From IH12 sp041987265 (GTDB lineage: Bacteria; Pseudomonadota; Alphaproteobacteria; Caulobacterales; Hyphomonadaceae): a stretch of DNA of 12,295 bases. Shown here in pieces: positions 6,892 through 12,295 of the stretch; the first letter of the stretch is position 1; each line of letters starts with the position of its first letter. The stretch lies in the NCBI GenBank assembly GCA_041987265.1, contig JBHIWT010000099.1:1-12295 (forward strand), written 5' to 3'. A program made the position numbers and the translations under genes. The notes under the pieces were generated by a model. The model was given only the letters and a program-made list of their open reading frames with translations, had not been told where the DNA came from and ran no database searches.

Positions 6892-7446
6892 ATGCACTGG
6901 GGAGTGTCGGGGCTGATGCGACCGAACGAACAAAAAGACGAAACGCCGATGTCTGATGAGGAATCGGTCGTCCGGGTCGCTGGGCGGGTCAAATGGTATG
7001 ACCCTGCCAAGGGCTATGGATTCATTGTTCCTGACAGCGCTGATGCGGGCGCCGGCGTCAGCGGCGATGTGATGCTTCACGTCTCGGTGATGCGTGAGTT
7101 TGGCTGCGACACAGCCTCCGAGGGCGCGCGCATCGTCTGTGATGTCGCACACCGCGAGCGTGGCTTTCAGGTCTCCAAGATCATCGAACTGGCCGCCAAC
7201 GAGAACCAGACGGCGCCGCCGCCGAACGTTCCGATGGAGGTTCTGACGGTGAAGTGGTTCAACCGGACCAAGGGGTTCGGGTTTGTCCAGCGGGCGGACA
7301 AGGACAAGGACATTTTCATCCATATGGTCGTCGTGAGACAGGCCGGACTGGAAGACCTTGCTCCCGGGCAGGTTCTGATGGGCGCCACCGGCGAAGGCCC
7401 CAAGGGCGAACACGTCACCCACATTCGTCAGCCCGACGAACGCTAA
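6892..7446 (+). CDS. double cold-shock-domain RNA-binding protein (CspC/CspD type)
   Basis: The predicted protein has 184 residues with two cold-shock domains that bind single-stranded RNA/DNA and melt secondary structure in the cytoplasm. Domain 1 (about 27-100) has GRVKWYDPAKGYGFIVPD with RNP1 KGYGFI (40-45) and an RNP2-like DVMLHVSV (59-66). It also carries a short extra loop DSADAGAGVSGD. Domain 2 (about 116-178) has VKWFNRTKGFGFV with RNP1 KGFGFV (127-132) and RNP2 DIFIHM (140-145). A Pro/Asn/Gln linker (AANENQTAPPPNVP) joins them. This architecture is known from Caulobacter CspC and CspD. The start is uncertain: ATG 6892 has TAGGGT four bases upstream, while ATG 6916 and ATG 6949 (MSDEES) are in frame and also plausible, since the extra N-terminus is outside the fold. 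DUF192 follows after 63 nt on the same strand. Confidence 0.93.
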   Translation: MHWGVSGLMRPNEQKDETPMSDEESVVRVAGRVKWYDPAKGYGFIVPDSADAGAGVSGDVMLHVSVMREFGCDTASEGARIVCDVAHRERGFQVSKIIELAANENQTAPPPNVPMEVLTVKWFNRTKGFGFVQRADKDKDIFIHMVVVRQAGLEDLAPGQVLMGATGEGPKGEHVTHIRQPDER

Positions 7447-7509
7447 GCGCGCTGCCGGGCGGTGCGCTCCGGTATTGGCTTGCCTTCTCTCCCGGCGTAT
7501 TCAGGCCCC

Positions 7510-7968
7510 ATGAAAAAGCTCATTCCCCTCGCGTTTCTGGCTCTGGCGGCCGCAGTTCCGGCGGCTGCCCAGGAATTCTCCCCGCTGAAGATCGAAAGCG
7601 GGGAAACAACCCACGAATTCCAGGTTGAACTTGCAGATGATGACGCCGAGCGCGAACTGGGCCTGATGCATCGCGAAGAAATGGCGCGGGATCGCGGCAT
7701 GTTGTTCACCTACAACCAGCCGAGGCGCTCAGGCGTCTGGATGAAGAATACGCTGATCCCGCTGGATATGCTGTTCCTTGATGCTGACGGAAGAATTGTT
7801 GTAATCGCCAAGAACGCCGAGCCCGGCTCCGAGCGGATCATCGATTCCGGCTTCCGGACCAAGGGCTTCCTGGAAATCAACGGCGGGCAGGCGGATGAGC
7901 TGGCGATCAAGCCGGGCGACATCGTTCGGCACGAAGCTCTTGGCAACTGGGCCGACGAACAAAACTGA
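7510..7968 (+). CDS. secreted DUF192 family protein
   Basis: This is a 152-residue protein with a Sec signal peptide: MKK, a hydrophobic core LIPLAFLALAAAV, and a cleavage site after PAAA (about residue 20). The mature protein should be periplasmic. The rest is one DUF192 domain: RELGLMHRE (48-56), GMLFTY (63-68), WMKNTLIPLDMLFLD (77-91), VVIAKNAEPGS (97-107) and LEINGG (121-126). The biochemical role of this small beta-rich family is not established. I chose the ATG at 7510 because it places the signal peptide at the N-terminus; an ATG at 7462 would put 16 polar residues before it. Only a weak CAGG precedes the start, so translation may partly depend on the upstream cold-shock gene. Confidence 0.93.
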   Translation: MKKLIPLAFLALAAAVPAAAQEFSPLKIESGETTHEFQVELADDDAERELGLMHREEMARDRGMLFTYNQPRRSGVWMKNTLIPLDMLFLDADGRIVVIAKNAEPGSERIIDSGFRTKGFLEINGGQADELAIKPGDIVRHEALGNWADEQN

Positions 7969-7991
7969 GGAACTGATGGCCTTTCGTTTCC

Positions 7992-8014
7992 GGCGGGTTC
8001 GGTTATAACCCGCC
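7992..8014 (+). promoter_or_regulatory. inverted repeat containing a TATAAC box, upstream of tRNA-Pro
   Basis: GGCGGGTT (7992-7999) and AACCCGCC (8007-8014) form a perfect 8-bp inverted repeat with loop CGGTTAT. It lies 24 nt after the DUF192 stop and ends 14 nt before tRNA-Pro. There is no following T-run, so it is not a classical terminator. TATAAC (8004-8009) within it is well placed as a -10 box for the tRNA, with only a poor -35. Either function, or both, is possible. Confidence 0.35.
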
Positions 8015-8028
8015 CGCATTCTCAGGAT

Positions 8029-8105
8029 CGGGGCGTGGCGCAGTCTGGTAGCGCATCTGCTTTGGGAGCAGAGGGTCGTTGGTTCGAATCCAGCCGCCCC
8101 GACCA
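8029..8105 (+). tRNA. tRNA-Pro (anticodon UGG)
   Basis: This is a complete 77-nt cloverleaf with encoded CCA. Acceptor CGGGGCG/CGCCCCG is fully paired, including the C1-G72 typical of bacterial tRNA-Pro. Anticodon stem TCTGC/GCAGA encloses loop TTTGGGA, giving anticodon TGG. The T-arm contains GGTTCGAATCC and the discriminator is A73. It is transcribed in the same direction as its neighbours. Confidence 0.97.
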
Positions 8106-8141
8106 TTGGGAAGCCGGTAGTCAATCCAATGAGAAGCGCCG

Positions 8142-8846
8142 TTGAGCGAACCGCGTCCGGTCGTGATCCTCGCAGCGCACGGCGAGCGCGGCGGGGCGGG
8201 TGACAATCAGCGACTGCAGTCGCTGGCGGATGCGGTTGCGGCGGACCTGCCCGAAGCAGATGTCGCCTGGGTGCTGGTCAACGATCCGGAAGCCGTACCG
8301 CGCTTTCTGGAGGCGATCGGAGAGCGGCCTGCGGTTTTCCTGCCGCTCCTGTTTTCCGATGGGTTTTTCTACCGCGAACGGCTCAAACCATATGTGATCG
8401 GTTCCAGCCGCCATCTGAGCGAGCCGTTGGCCTTCTGGCCGGAATTCTCGGTGTTTCTGGCGGACAATCTTGCGTATCGTCTGGCGGCTCAGCTGGCCGA
8501 TCCCCGGATAGTGCTGGTGGCGCATGGTTCGAAGTCATCTTCGGCCTCGGCGGACGCCGCTCGCGGCGTCGCTGGCGCCTTACAGGGCCGGTTCGGGAGG
8601 GTGGAGCCCGCCTTCCTCGAAGAAGCGCCCCTGGCTCAGCAGGCGCTCAAGGAGGTCGATCCGCCATTCGCCATGATCGGGTTGTTTTTCGGCGACGGCG
8701 TGCACGGCGGCGAGGATTTTGCCCGGCTCGTATCCGAAGCGCCGAATCGGCCTGTCGTCGGCTTCACGATTGGCGAACTGCCGGGGCTTGCAGATCTCGT
8801 CGGGCGCAAAGCCCGGCAGGAGCTGGAGAAACTGCGGGCAGGTTGA
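8142..8846 (+). CDS. CbiX/SirB-like (sirohydrochlorin chelatase family) protein with two half-domains
   Basis: This family inserts Co2+ or Fe2+ into sirohydrochlorin for cobalamin or siroheme synthesis. The 234-residue protein has two tandem halves. Half 1 (about 6-88) starts with VVILAAHGERG (His13) and has FLPLLFSDGFFYRERL (66-81). Half 2 (about 122-215) has RIVLVAHGSKS (His128), VEPAFLEEAP (154-163) and GLFFGDGVHGGEDF (180-193, His188). In known CbiX proteins a His in the AHGS loop and a later His bind metal. Half 2 keeps both, whereas half 1 has Phe/Tyr (76-77) at the second position. The start is TTG 8142, because a TGA lies in frame 12 nt upstream; GAGAAG serves as a weak ribosome site. 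No cobalamin or siroheme genes are adjacent, so substrate and metal are open. The fold assignment is good and the function only inferred. Confidence 0.8.
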   Translation: MSEPRPVVILAAHGERGGAGDNQRLQSLADAVAADLPEADVAWVLVNDPEAVPRFLEAIGERPAVFLPLLFSDGFFYRERLKPYVIGSSRHLSEPLAFWPEFSVFLADNLAYRLAAQLADPRIVLVAHGSKSSSASADAARGVAGALQGRFGRVEPAFLEEAPLAQQALKEVDPPFAMIGLFFGDGVHGGEDFARLVSEAPNRPVVGFTIGELPGLADLVGRKARQELEKLRAG

Positions 8847-8883
8847 AAAACCCTCGAATTGCGGGCATGTCGTGCGCGGTATC

Positions 8884-8900
8884 CCGCCCTCCCGGGGCGG
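8884..8900 (+). promoter_or_regulatory. GC hairpin upstream of the NDUFS4-like gene
   Basis: CCGCCC (8884-8889) and GGGCGG (8895-8900) form a perfect stem with a 5-nt loop. It ends four bases before the GGAGAG ribosome site (8905-8910). No T-run follows. It may insulate the gene from its upstream neighbour or affect ribosome access. Confidence 0.3.
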
Positions 8901-8916
8901 TCGACGGAGAGAACAC

Positions 8917-9222
8917 ATGGGCGCGAGAATCTATCGGCCGGCGCGCAACGCCATGCAGTCCGGCAAGGCGAACACCCGGGAATGGCTTCTGGAGTACGAC
9001 ACGATCGGCTCCCGGTCGTCGGATCCGCTGATGGGCTGGACGTCGAGCAATGACACGCGAAGCCAGGTCAGGATGAAGTTCGACACGCGTGAAGAGGCCA
9101 TCGCCTTCGCCCAGCGCGAAGGAATCGAGTTCACGGTCAGCGAGCCGCGCGAGCCCAAGCGGATCATCAAGGCCTATGCGGACAACTTTGCCGCGAACCG
9201 TCGCAAGCCCTGGACACACTAG
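8917..9222 (+). CDS. complex I accessory subunit, NDUFS4-like (ETC_C1_NDUFA4 family)
   Basis: This 101-residue protein is the bacterial counterpart of mitochondrial NDUFS4 (18-kDa subunit), a supernumerary subunit on the hydrophilic arm of NADH:ubiquinone oxidoreductase that is present in alphaproteobacterial complex I. It shows ARIYRPARNAMQSG (3-16), W-LEY (23-27), the family signature DPLMGWTSSNDTRSQV (36-51), an EEAIAFAQREGIEFTV segment (59-74) and the C-terminal YADNF (87-91) and KPWTH. Length and motifs are normal and no signal peptide is present, as expected for a subunit on the cytoplasmic side. The ATG at 8917 has GGAGAG six bases upstream. It is not beside the nuo operon. It lies 70 nt after the CbiX-like gene and converges with the SET gene, with only 8 nt between stops. 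Confidence 0.92.
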   Translation: MGARIYRPARNAMQSGKANTREWLLEYDTIGSRSSDPLMGWTSSNDTRSQVRMKFDTREEAIAFAQREGIEFTVSEPREPKRIIKAYADNFAANRRKPWTH

Positions 9223-9230
9223 CAGACCGG

Positions 9231-9605
9231 TCAGCCGGGCAGGCCGAGCTTTTCTGCGAAGTCGCCGTAATCGATCGTCAATTCCTCCCCCGCCGCAATG
9301 TCGCGGAGTGCGGTGAAGCTGACCGTAGACGTGTCCGCATCGACCTGAAATGAGCAGTTCGCGGGCCGTGCGTGGTTGATGAATGAGATCCGGCTCATCG
9401 CCAGCCCGGTAACCGACTTGCCGCTCTCGGCGGGGTCGTCGCTGACGTGGAAGACGTAGTGAGCGGCGCGCGTCTGCTGCAGCGCAGGATATTCGTCCAG
9501 GCCAAAAATCAGAAGCTCGGCGGTGTGGAAAGGCGCCCCCGGGCTCAGCGCCTGCGTGGCGAAGACGCCACGGCCTTCGATAGGTGAGGACCGGACTTCA
9601 ATCAT
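9231..9605 (-). CDS. short free-standing SET-domain protein (putative protein lysine methyltransferase)
   Basis: This 124-residue protein is essentially a bare SET domain. SET enzymes transfer methyl from S-adenosylmethionine to protein lysines. Visible motifs are GRGVFA (11-16; the N-terminal SAM-binding strand), SFINHARPANCSF (74-86; compare the NHS..PN motif that binds SAM) and ELTIDYGDF (108-116; with the conserved Tyr113 of the active site). No pre-SET or post-SET zinc-binding cysteines are present, and the size is close to the minimal viral SET proteins. The start is ATG 9605, with only a weak GAAG upstream. The gene converges with the NDUFS4-like gene, and tRNA-Arg lies upstream on the opposite strand. 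The substrate is unknown. It may instead be a catalytically weak SET relative, but the three core motifs look intact. Confidence 0.85.
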   Translation of the reverse strand: MIEVRSSPIEGRGVFATQALSPGAPFHTAELLIFGLDEYPALQQTRAAHYVFHVSDDPAESGKSVTGLAMSRISFINHARPANCSFQVDADTSTVSFTALRDIAAGEELTIDYGDFAEKLGLPG

Positions 9606-9647
9606 CTGCTTCAGACCGCAAGGTTAAAAGTGGCGCTGTTTAATGTA

Positions 9648-9663
9648 TTGCGCACAATCGCAA
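9648..9663. promoter_or_regulatory. small inverted repeat upstream of the SET gene
   Basis: TTGCG (9648-9652) and CGCAA (9659-9663) form a perfect inverted repeat with a 6-nt centre, 43 nt upstream of the SET start. It could be an operator or part of the promoter. The evidence is the symmetry and position only. Confidence 0.2.
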
Positions 9664-9755
9664 CAGACCCAATTGCGGGTGTCGGATCCGGATGGGATCA
9701 ACCTCGGCGCACGCACTGGTTTCGGGTCGCGAAGCCGACTATGACGCAAGCGGCC

Positions 9756-9832
9756 GGTCCCGTAGCTCAACCGGATAGAGCATCCGCCTTCTAAGCGGAC
9801 GGTTGCAGGTTCGAGTCCTGCCGGGATCGCCA
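9756..9832 (+). tRNA. tRNA-Arg (anticodon UCU)
   Basis: This is a complete 77-nt cloverleaf with encoded CCA. Acceptor GGTCCCG/CGGGATC pairs fully with a G2-U71 wobble. Anticodon stem TCCGC/GCGGA encloses loop CTTCTAA, giving anticodon TCT. The T-arm contains GGTTCGAGTCC and the discriminator is G73. A TATGAC box at 9740-9745 may be its -10. No attachment-site duplication or integrase is seen beside it. Confidence 0.97.
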
Positions 9833-10334
9833 GCCGCCGTATCAATGAAATGTGAGCGGCTCTGAACGCAGTTGGAGAACGCGCGTTTGCGCGCGCAAGC
9901 GTTACGCGAGAAGTGCTTGAGTGGTCGGGATGCTCCCCGGAGTCCTGCACACAGTCAATTGCTGCGGTTCGCAATCTGGCAATCGGTGCGGCGACTGCCA
10001 TCGCCGCGGGCGCCTGAAAACGCGGTGACATCTACAACACACAACTGCAGATGAATCGCTCAAAACCGCATGACGGGGGAAGGCAATCAGCATATTCTTT
10101 GCTTATCTGCCAGTTGTGTTCGTGAAGTTGTGAGCAGTCTGCCCCTTCCAATCGCCGGCGATCAGACCGACATCTGGAAGCAGCAAAGCGTTTCACGAGA
10201 CTGGAACTGCGCGTGCTCGTCAGCGGACTGGTGCGCAAGAAGGGAGACTATCTCGCAGAGGGAAGGAGGCCGGGGGGCTGAATTTTAGGTCCGGCGAACG
10301 CCGCAAGGCGCCGCTGAACACTCAGGGAGATCAG
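9833..10334. other. 502-nt stretch without a convincing gene, upstream of prkA
   Basis: All open frames here are short and unlike their neighbours, or are antisense reads of tRNA-Arg. Structure is present: AACGC (9879-9883) with GCGTT flanks the 12-nt palindrome TTGCGCGCGCAA (9887-9898), soon after the tRNA, and a second perfect palindrome ATCGCCGGCGAT lies at 10151-10162. A strong purine run GGAAGGAGG (10260-10268) has no start codon at the right distance. Base composition is lower in GC around 10020-10130 than in the genes. The segment probably contains the prkA promoter and a long leader. I could not place a convincing -35/-10, sigma-54 or EcfG-type (GGAAC...CGTT) promoter. Confidence 0.45.
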
Positions 10335-12275
10335 ATGTCGCAAGACCTCTTCGACAGTTACACAAAGGCCTTCGAGACGCGTCGCGAGACGGTCATGAGC
10401 CTCACGGACTATCTTGAGGGCTGCCGGGATGACGCGCTGATGTACGCAGGGCCGCATGAGCGGTTGCTGGCGGCGATTGGCGAACCGGAAATGGTCGACA
10501 CGTCCAAGGACGCGCGGCTCGGCCGCATTCACGCCAACCGCACGATCCGCGTCTATCCGGCGTTTTCAGAATTCTACGGCATGGAAGAGACGATCGAACG
10601 TATCGTCGCATTCTTCCGCCAGGGCGCGCAGGGGCTCGAGGAGCGCAAGCAGATCCTTTACCTGCTGGGTCCGGTTGGGGGCGGCAAGTCATCGCTCGCC
10701 GAGCGCATCAAGCTCTTGATGGAAGACCAGTACATCTACGTGCTGAAGGCGGGCGAACAGCTGTCGCCGGTGTTCGAGAGCCCGCTCGTGCTGTTCGATC
10801 CGGAGACCCAGGCTGAAGCGATCGAGTCCGAATACGGCATTCCCAAGCGCCGCCTGACGGGACTGATGTCGCCCTGGGCGTTGAAACGCCTTGATGAGTA
10901 TGGCGGCGATATCACCAAGTTCACCGTAGCGAAGCTGAAGCCGTCACGGCTGCGCCAGATCGCGATCGCCAAGACCGAGCCGGGCGATGAAAACAATCAG
11001 GACGTCTCTTCGCTGGTCGGCAAGGTCGACATCCGGATGCTGGAAATGCATTCGCAGAACGACCCGGACGCCTACTCTTATTCGGGCGGCCTCAACCGCG
11101 CGAACCAGGGCGTTCTTGAGTTCGTCGAGATGTTCAAGGCGCCGATCAAGATGCTTCACCCGCTGCTGACGGCGACGCAGGAAGGCAATTACGTCGGTTC
11201 GGAGAACATTGGCGCGATCCCGTTCACCGGCATCGTCATGGCGCACTCCAACGAGGCGGAGTGGCGTTCGTTCAAGAACAACAAGTCGAACGAGGCGTTC
11301 ATCGACCGTATCTACGTGATCAAGGTGCCGTATTGCCTGCGCGTGACGGAAGAAACGCAGATCTACGAAAAGCTGGTGCGTTCCTCGGAGCTGGCCGAAG
11401 CGCCTTGCGCGCCCGGCACGCTGGAAATGCTGGCGCGCTTTGCGGTGCTCTCGCGGCTGAAGGATCACGAGAACTCCAACCACTACGCCAAGATGCGCGT
11501 CTACGATGGCGAGAGCCTCAAGGAGGTCGATCCCAAGGCGCGGACGCTGCAGGAATACAAGGACGCAGCCGGCGTGGACGAGGGCATGGAGGGCATCTCC
11601 ACCCGCTTCGCTTTCAAGGCGCTGTCAGCGACGTTCAACCACGATACCGAGGAAGTCGCCGCCGACCCGGTCCATCTGATGTATGTGCTGGAGCAGGCGA
11701 TCCGGCGTGAACAATTCCCGGACGACACCGAGGCGGAGTATCTGGAATACATCAAGGCCGACCTCGCGCCGCGCTACGCGGAATTCATCGGGCACGAGAT
11801 CCAGAAGGCGTATCTCGAGAGTTATCACGATTACGGGCAGAACCTGTTCGACCGGTATGTCGATTATGCCGACGCCTGGATCGAGGATCAGGACTTCAAG
11901 GATCCAGACACCGGGCAATTGCTCGACCGTGAACTGCTCAACCAGGAGCTGTCCAAGGTCGAGAAGCCGGCCGGCATCGCCAATCCGAAGGACTTCCGCA
12001 ACGAAGTGGTGAAGTTCACGCTGCGCGCGCGGGCCAACAACAAGGGCCGCAATCCGTCGTGGACGAGCTATGAGAAGATCCGCGAAGTGATCGAGCGCCG
12101 CATGTTCTCGCAGGTCGAGGAATTGCTCCCGGTGATCTCCTTCGGTTCGAAGAAGGACTCCGACAGCGAGAAGAAGCACGACGAGTTCGTCCAGCGCATG
12201 GTCGAACGCGGATACACCGAGCGCCAGGTCCGCCGTCTGGTGGAATGGTACATGCGGGTGAAACAGGCAAGTTAG
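10335..12275 (+). CDS. prkA: PrkA family AAA+ protein / serine protein kinase (YeaG)
   Basis: This 646-residue protein matches the PrkA/YeaG family over its full length. Such proteins were described as serine protein kinases and, more recently, as AAA+ ATPases with possible protease activity. In enterobacteria YeaG acts in stationary-phase and nitrogen-starvation stress. The N-terminus (SLTDYLEGCRDD, PHERLLAAIGEPE) is typical. The AAA core has Walker A GPVGGGKSS (112-120), a Walker B-like VLEFVEMF (260-267) and a conserved AHSNEAEW (303-310). The C-terminal PrkA domain (from about 400) ends in RQVRRLVEWYMRVKQAS. The ATG has AGGGAGA six bases upstream. A new start follows its stop after 10 nt, as in the usual prkA-yeaH(-spoVR) operon. 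No truncation is seen. Confidence 0.96.
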   Translation: MSQDLFDSYTKAFETRRETVMSLTDYLEGCRDDALMYAGPHERLLAAIGEPEMVDTSKDARLGRIHANRTIRVYPAFSEFYGMEETIERIVAFFRQGAQGLEERKQILYLLGPVGGGKSSLAERIKLLMEDQYIYVLKAGEQLSPVFESPLVLFDPETQAEAIESEYGIPKRRLTGLMSPWALKRLDEYGGDITKFTVAKLKPSRLRQIAIAKTEPGDENNQDVSSLVGKVDIRMLEMHSQNDPDAYSYSGGLNRANQGVLEFVEMFKAPIKMLHPLLTATQEGNYVGSENIGAIPFTGIVMAHSNEAEWRSFKNNKSNEAFIDRIYVIKVPYCLRVTEETQIYEKLVRSSELAEAPCAPGTLEMLARFAVLSRLKDHENSNHYAKMRVYDGESLKEVDPKARTLQEYKDAAGVDEGMEGISTRFAFKALSATFNHDTEEVAADPVHLMYVLEQAIRREQFPDDTEAEYLEYIKADLAPRYAEFIGHEIQKAYLESYHDYGQNLFDRYVDYADAWIEDQDFKDPDTGQLLDRELLNQELSKVEKPAGIANPKDFRNEVVKFTLRARANNKGRNPSWTSYEKIREVIERRMFSQVEELLPVISFGSKKDSDSEKKHDEFVQRMVERGYTERQVRRLVEWYMRVKQAS

Positions 12276-12285
12276 CCGAGGCGAC

Positions 12286-12295
12286 ATGCACATCA
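12286..12295 (+). CDS. first codons of the gene after prkA, probably yeaH (DUF444)
   Basis: An ATG at 12286 with GAGG four bases before it opens 10 nt after the prkA stop and gives M-H-I before the window ends. Genes after prkA in proteobacteria are normally yeaH/DUF444, whose proteins begin M..(F/I)IDRRLN, so the spacing and residues fit. The identity rests on context, because only three residues are visible. Confidence 0.45.

Noticed and set aside
7729..8206. Minus-strand frames across tRNA-Pro
   Set aside because: They give GAAGFEPTT- and WIRTNDPLL-type peptides that are antisense tRNA artefacts, and they overlap the DUF192 and CbiX-like genes.
9624..10031. Minus-strand open frame of 135 codons
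   Set aside because: It reads through tRNA-Arg in antisense, producing the AGLEPATVRLE pattern typical of spurious calls over tRNA genes, and no ribosome site or family match is seen.
10070..10288. 72-codon plus-strand frame upstream of prkA, Cys-containing
   Set aside because: It has no ribosome site, domain or coding-like composition. It is kept only as part of the leader description.
9756..10334. tRNA-Arg 3' end as a genomic-island attachment site
   Set aside because: No integrase, repeated tRNA 3' end or change to accessory genes is seen. A housekeeping prkA follows.
1..12295. Search for CRISPR arrays, insertion sequences, toxin-antitoxin or defence genes
   Set aside because: I saw no regularly spaced repeats, terminal inverted repeats with transposase, or recognisable small toxin pairs.

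Overview
The window is GC-rich chromosomal DNA that reads as the core genome of an alphaproteobacterium. Four things support this: an alaC-hom-glpX-recJ gene string, a double cold-shock-domain protein of the Caulobacter CspC/CspD type, an NDUFS4-like accessory subunit of complex I, and a prkA gene apparently followed by a yeaH-type gene. A Caulobacterales/Hyphomonadales-like host is my best guess, but that is inference. I see no transposase, integrase, phage gene, CRISPR array or defence island.

Layout. (1) 1-526, minus: the N-terminal part of a protein that runs off the left edge, with only a faint likeness to the N-terminus of PHA synthases. (2) 527-645: a short divergent promoter region with an imperfect palindrome. 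(3) 646-999, plus: a small predicted outer-membrane lipoprotein. (4) 1109-6484, plus: a tight metabolic and repair string of alaC-like aminotransferase, homoserine dehydrogenase, a divergent GlpX-type phosphatase and RecJ. alaC/hom overlap by 4 nt and glpX/recJ by 8 nt, which suggests translational coupling. (5) tRNA-Glu(UUC), then a 247-nt leader, then a double cold-shock protein and a secreted DUF192 protein. (6) tRNA-Pro(UGG), then a TTG-started CbiX/SirB-like two-domain protein and the NDUFS4-like subunit. (7) 9231-9605, minus: a very short free-standing SET-domain protein, convergent with the NDUFS4-like gene. (8) tRNA-Arg(UCU), then about 500 nt without a convincing gene. (9) prkA, complete, and the first three codons of the next gene, whose position and start fit yeaH (DUF444).

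How the genes relate. AlaC and Hom both act in amino-acid metabolism (transamination, and the aspartate-to-Thr/Met branch). GlpX belongs to gluconeogenesis and RecJ to DNA repair, so the string is a conserved-order housekeeping operon rather than one pathway. PrkA and the following gene belong to the stress-linked PrkA/YeaH(/SpoVR) module.

I found no clearly new system. The items most worth a second look are the GlpX homologue that lacks the usual GEGE.DEAP metal/catalytic loop, the minimal SET protein, the CbiX-like protein with one degenerate half, the mismatch between the Shine-Dalgarno sequence and the start codon at alaC, and the long prkA leader.
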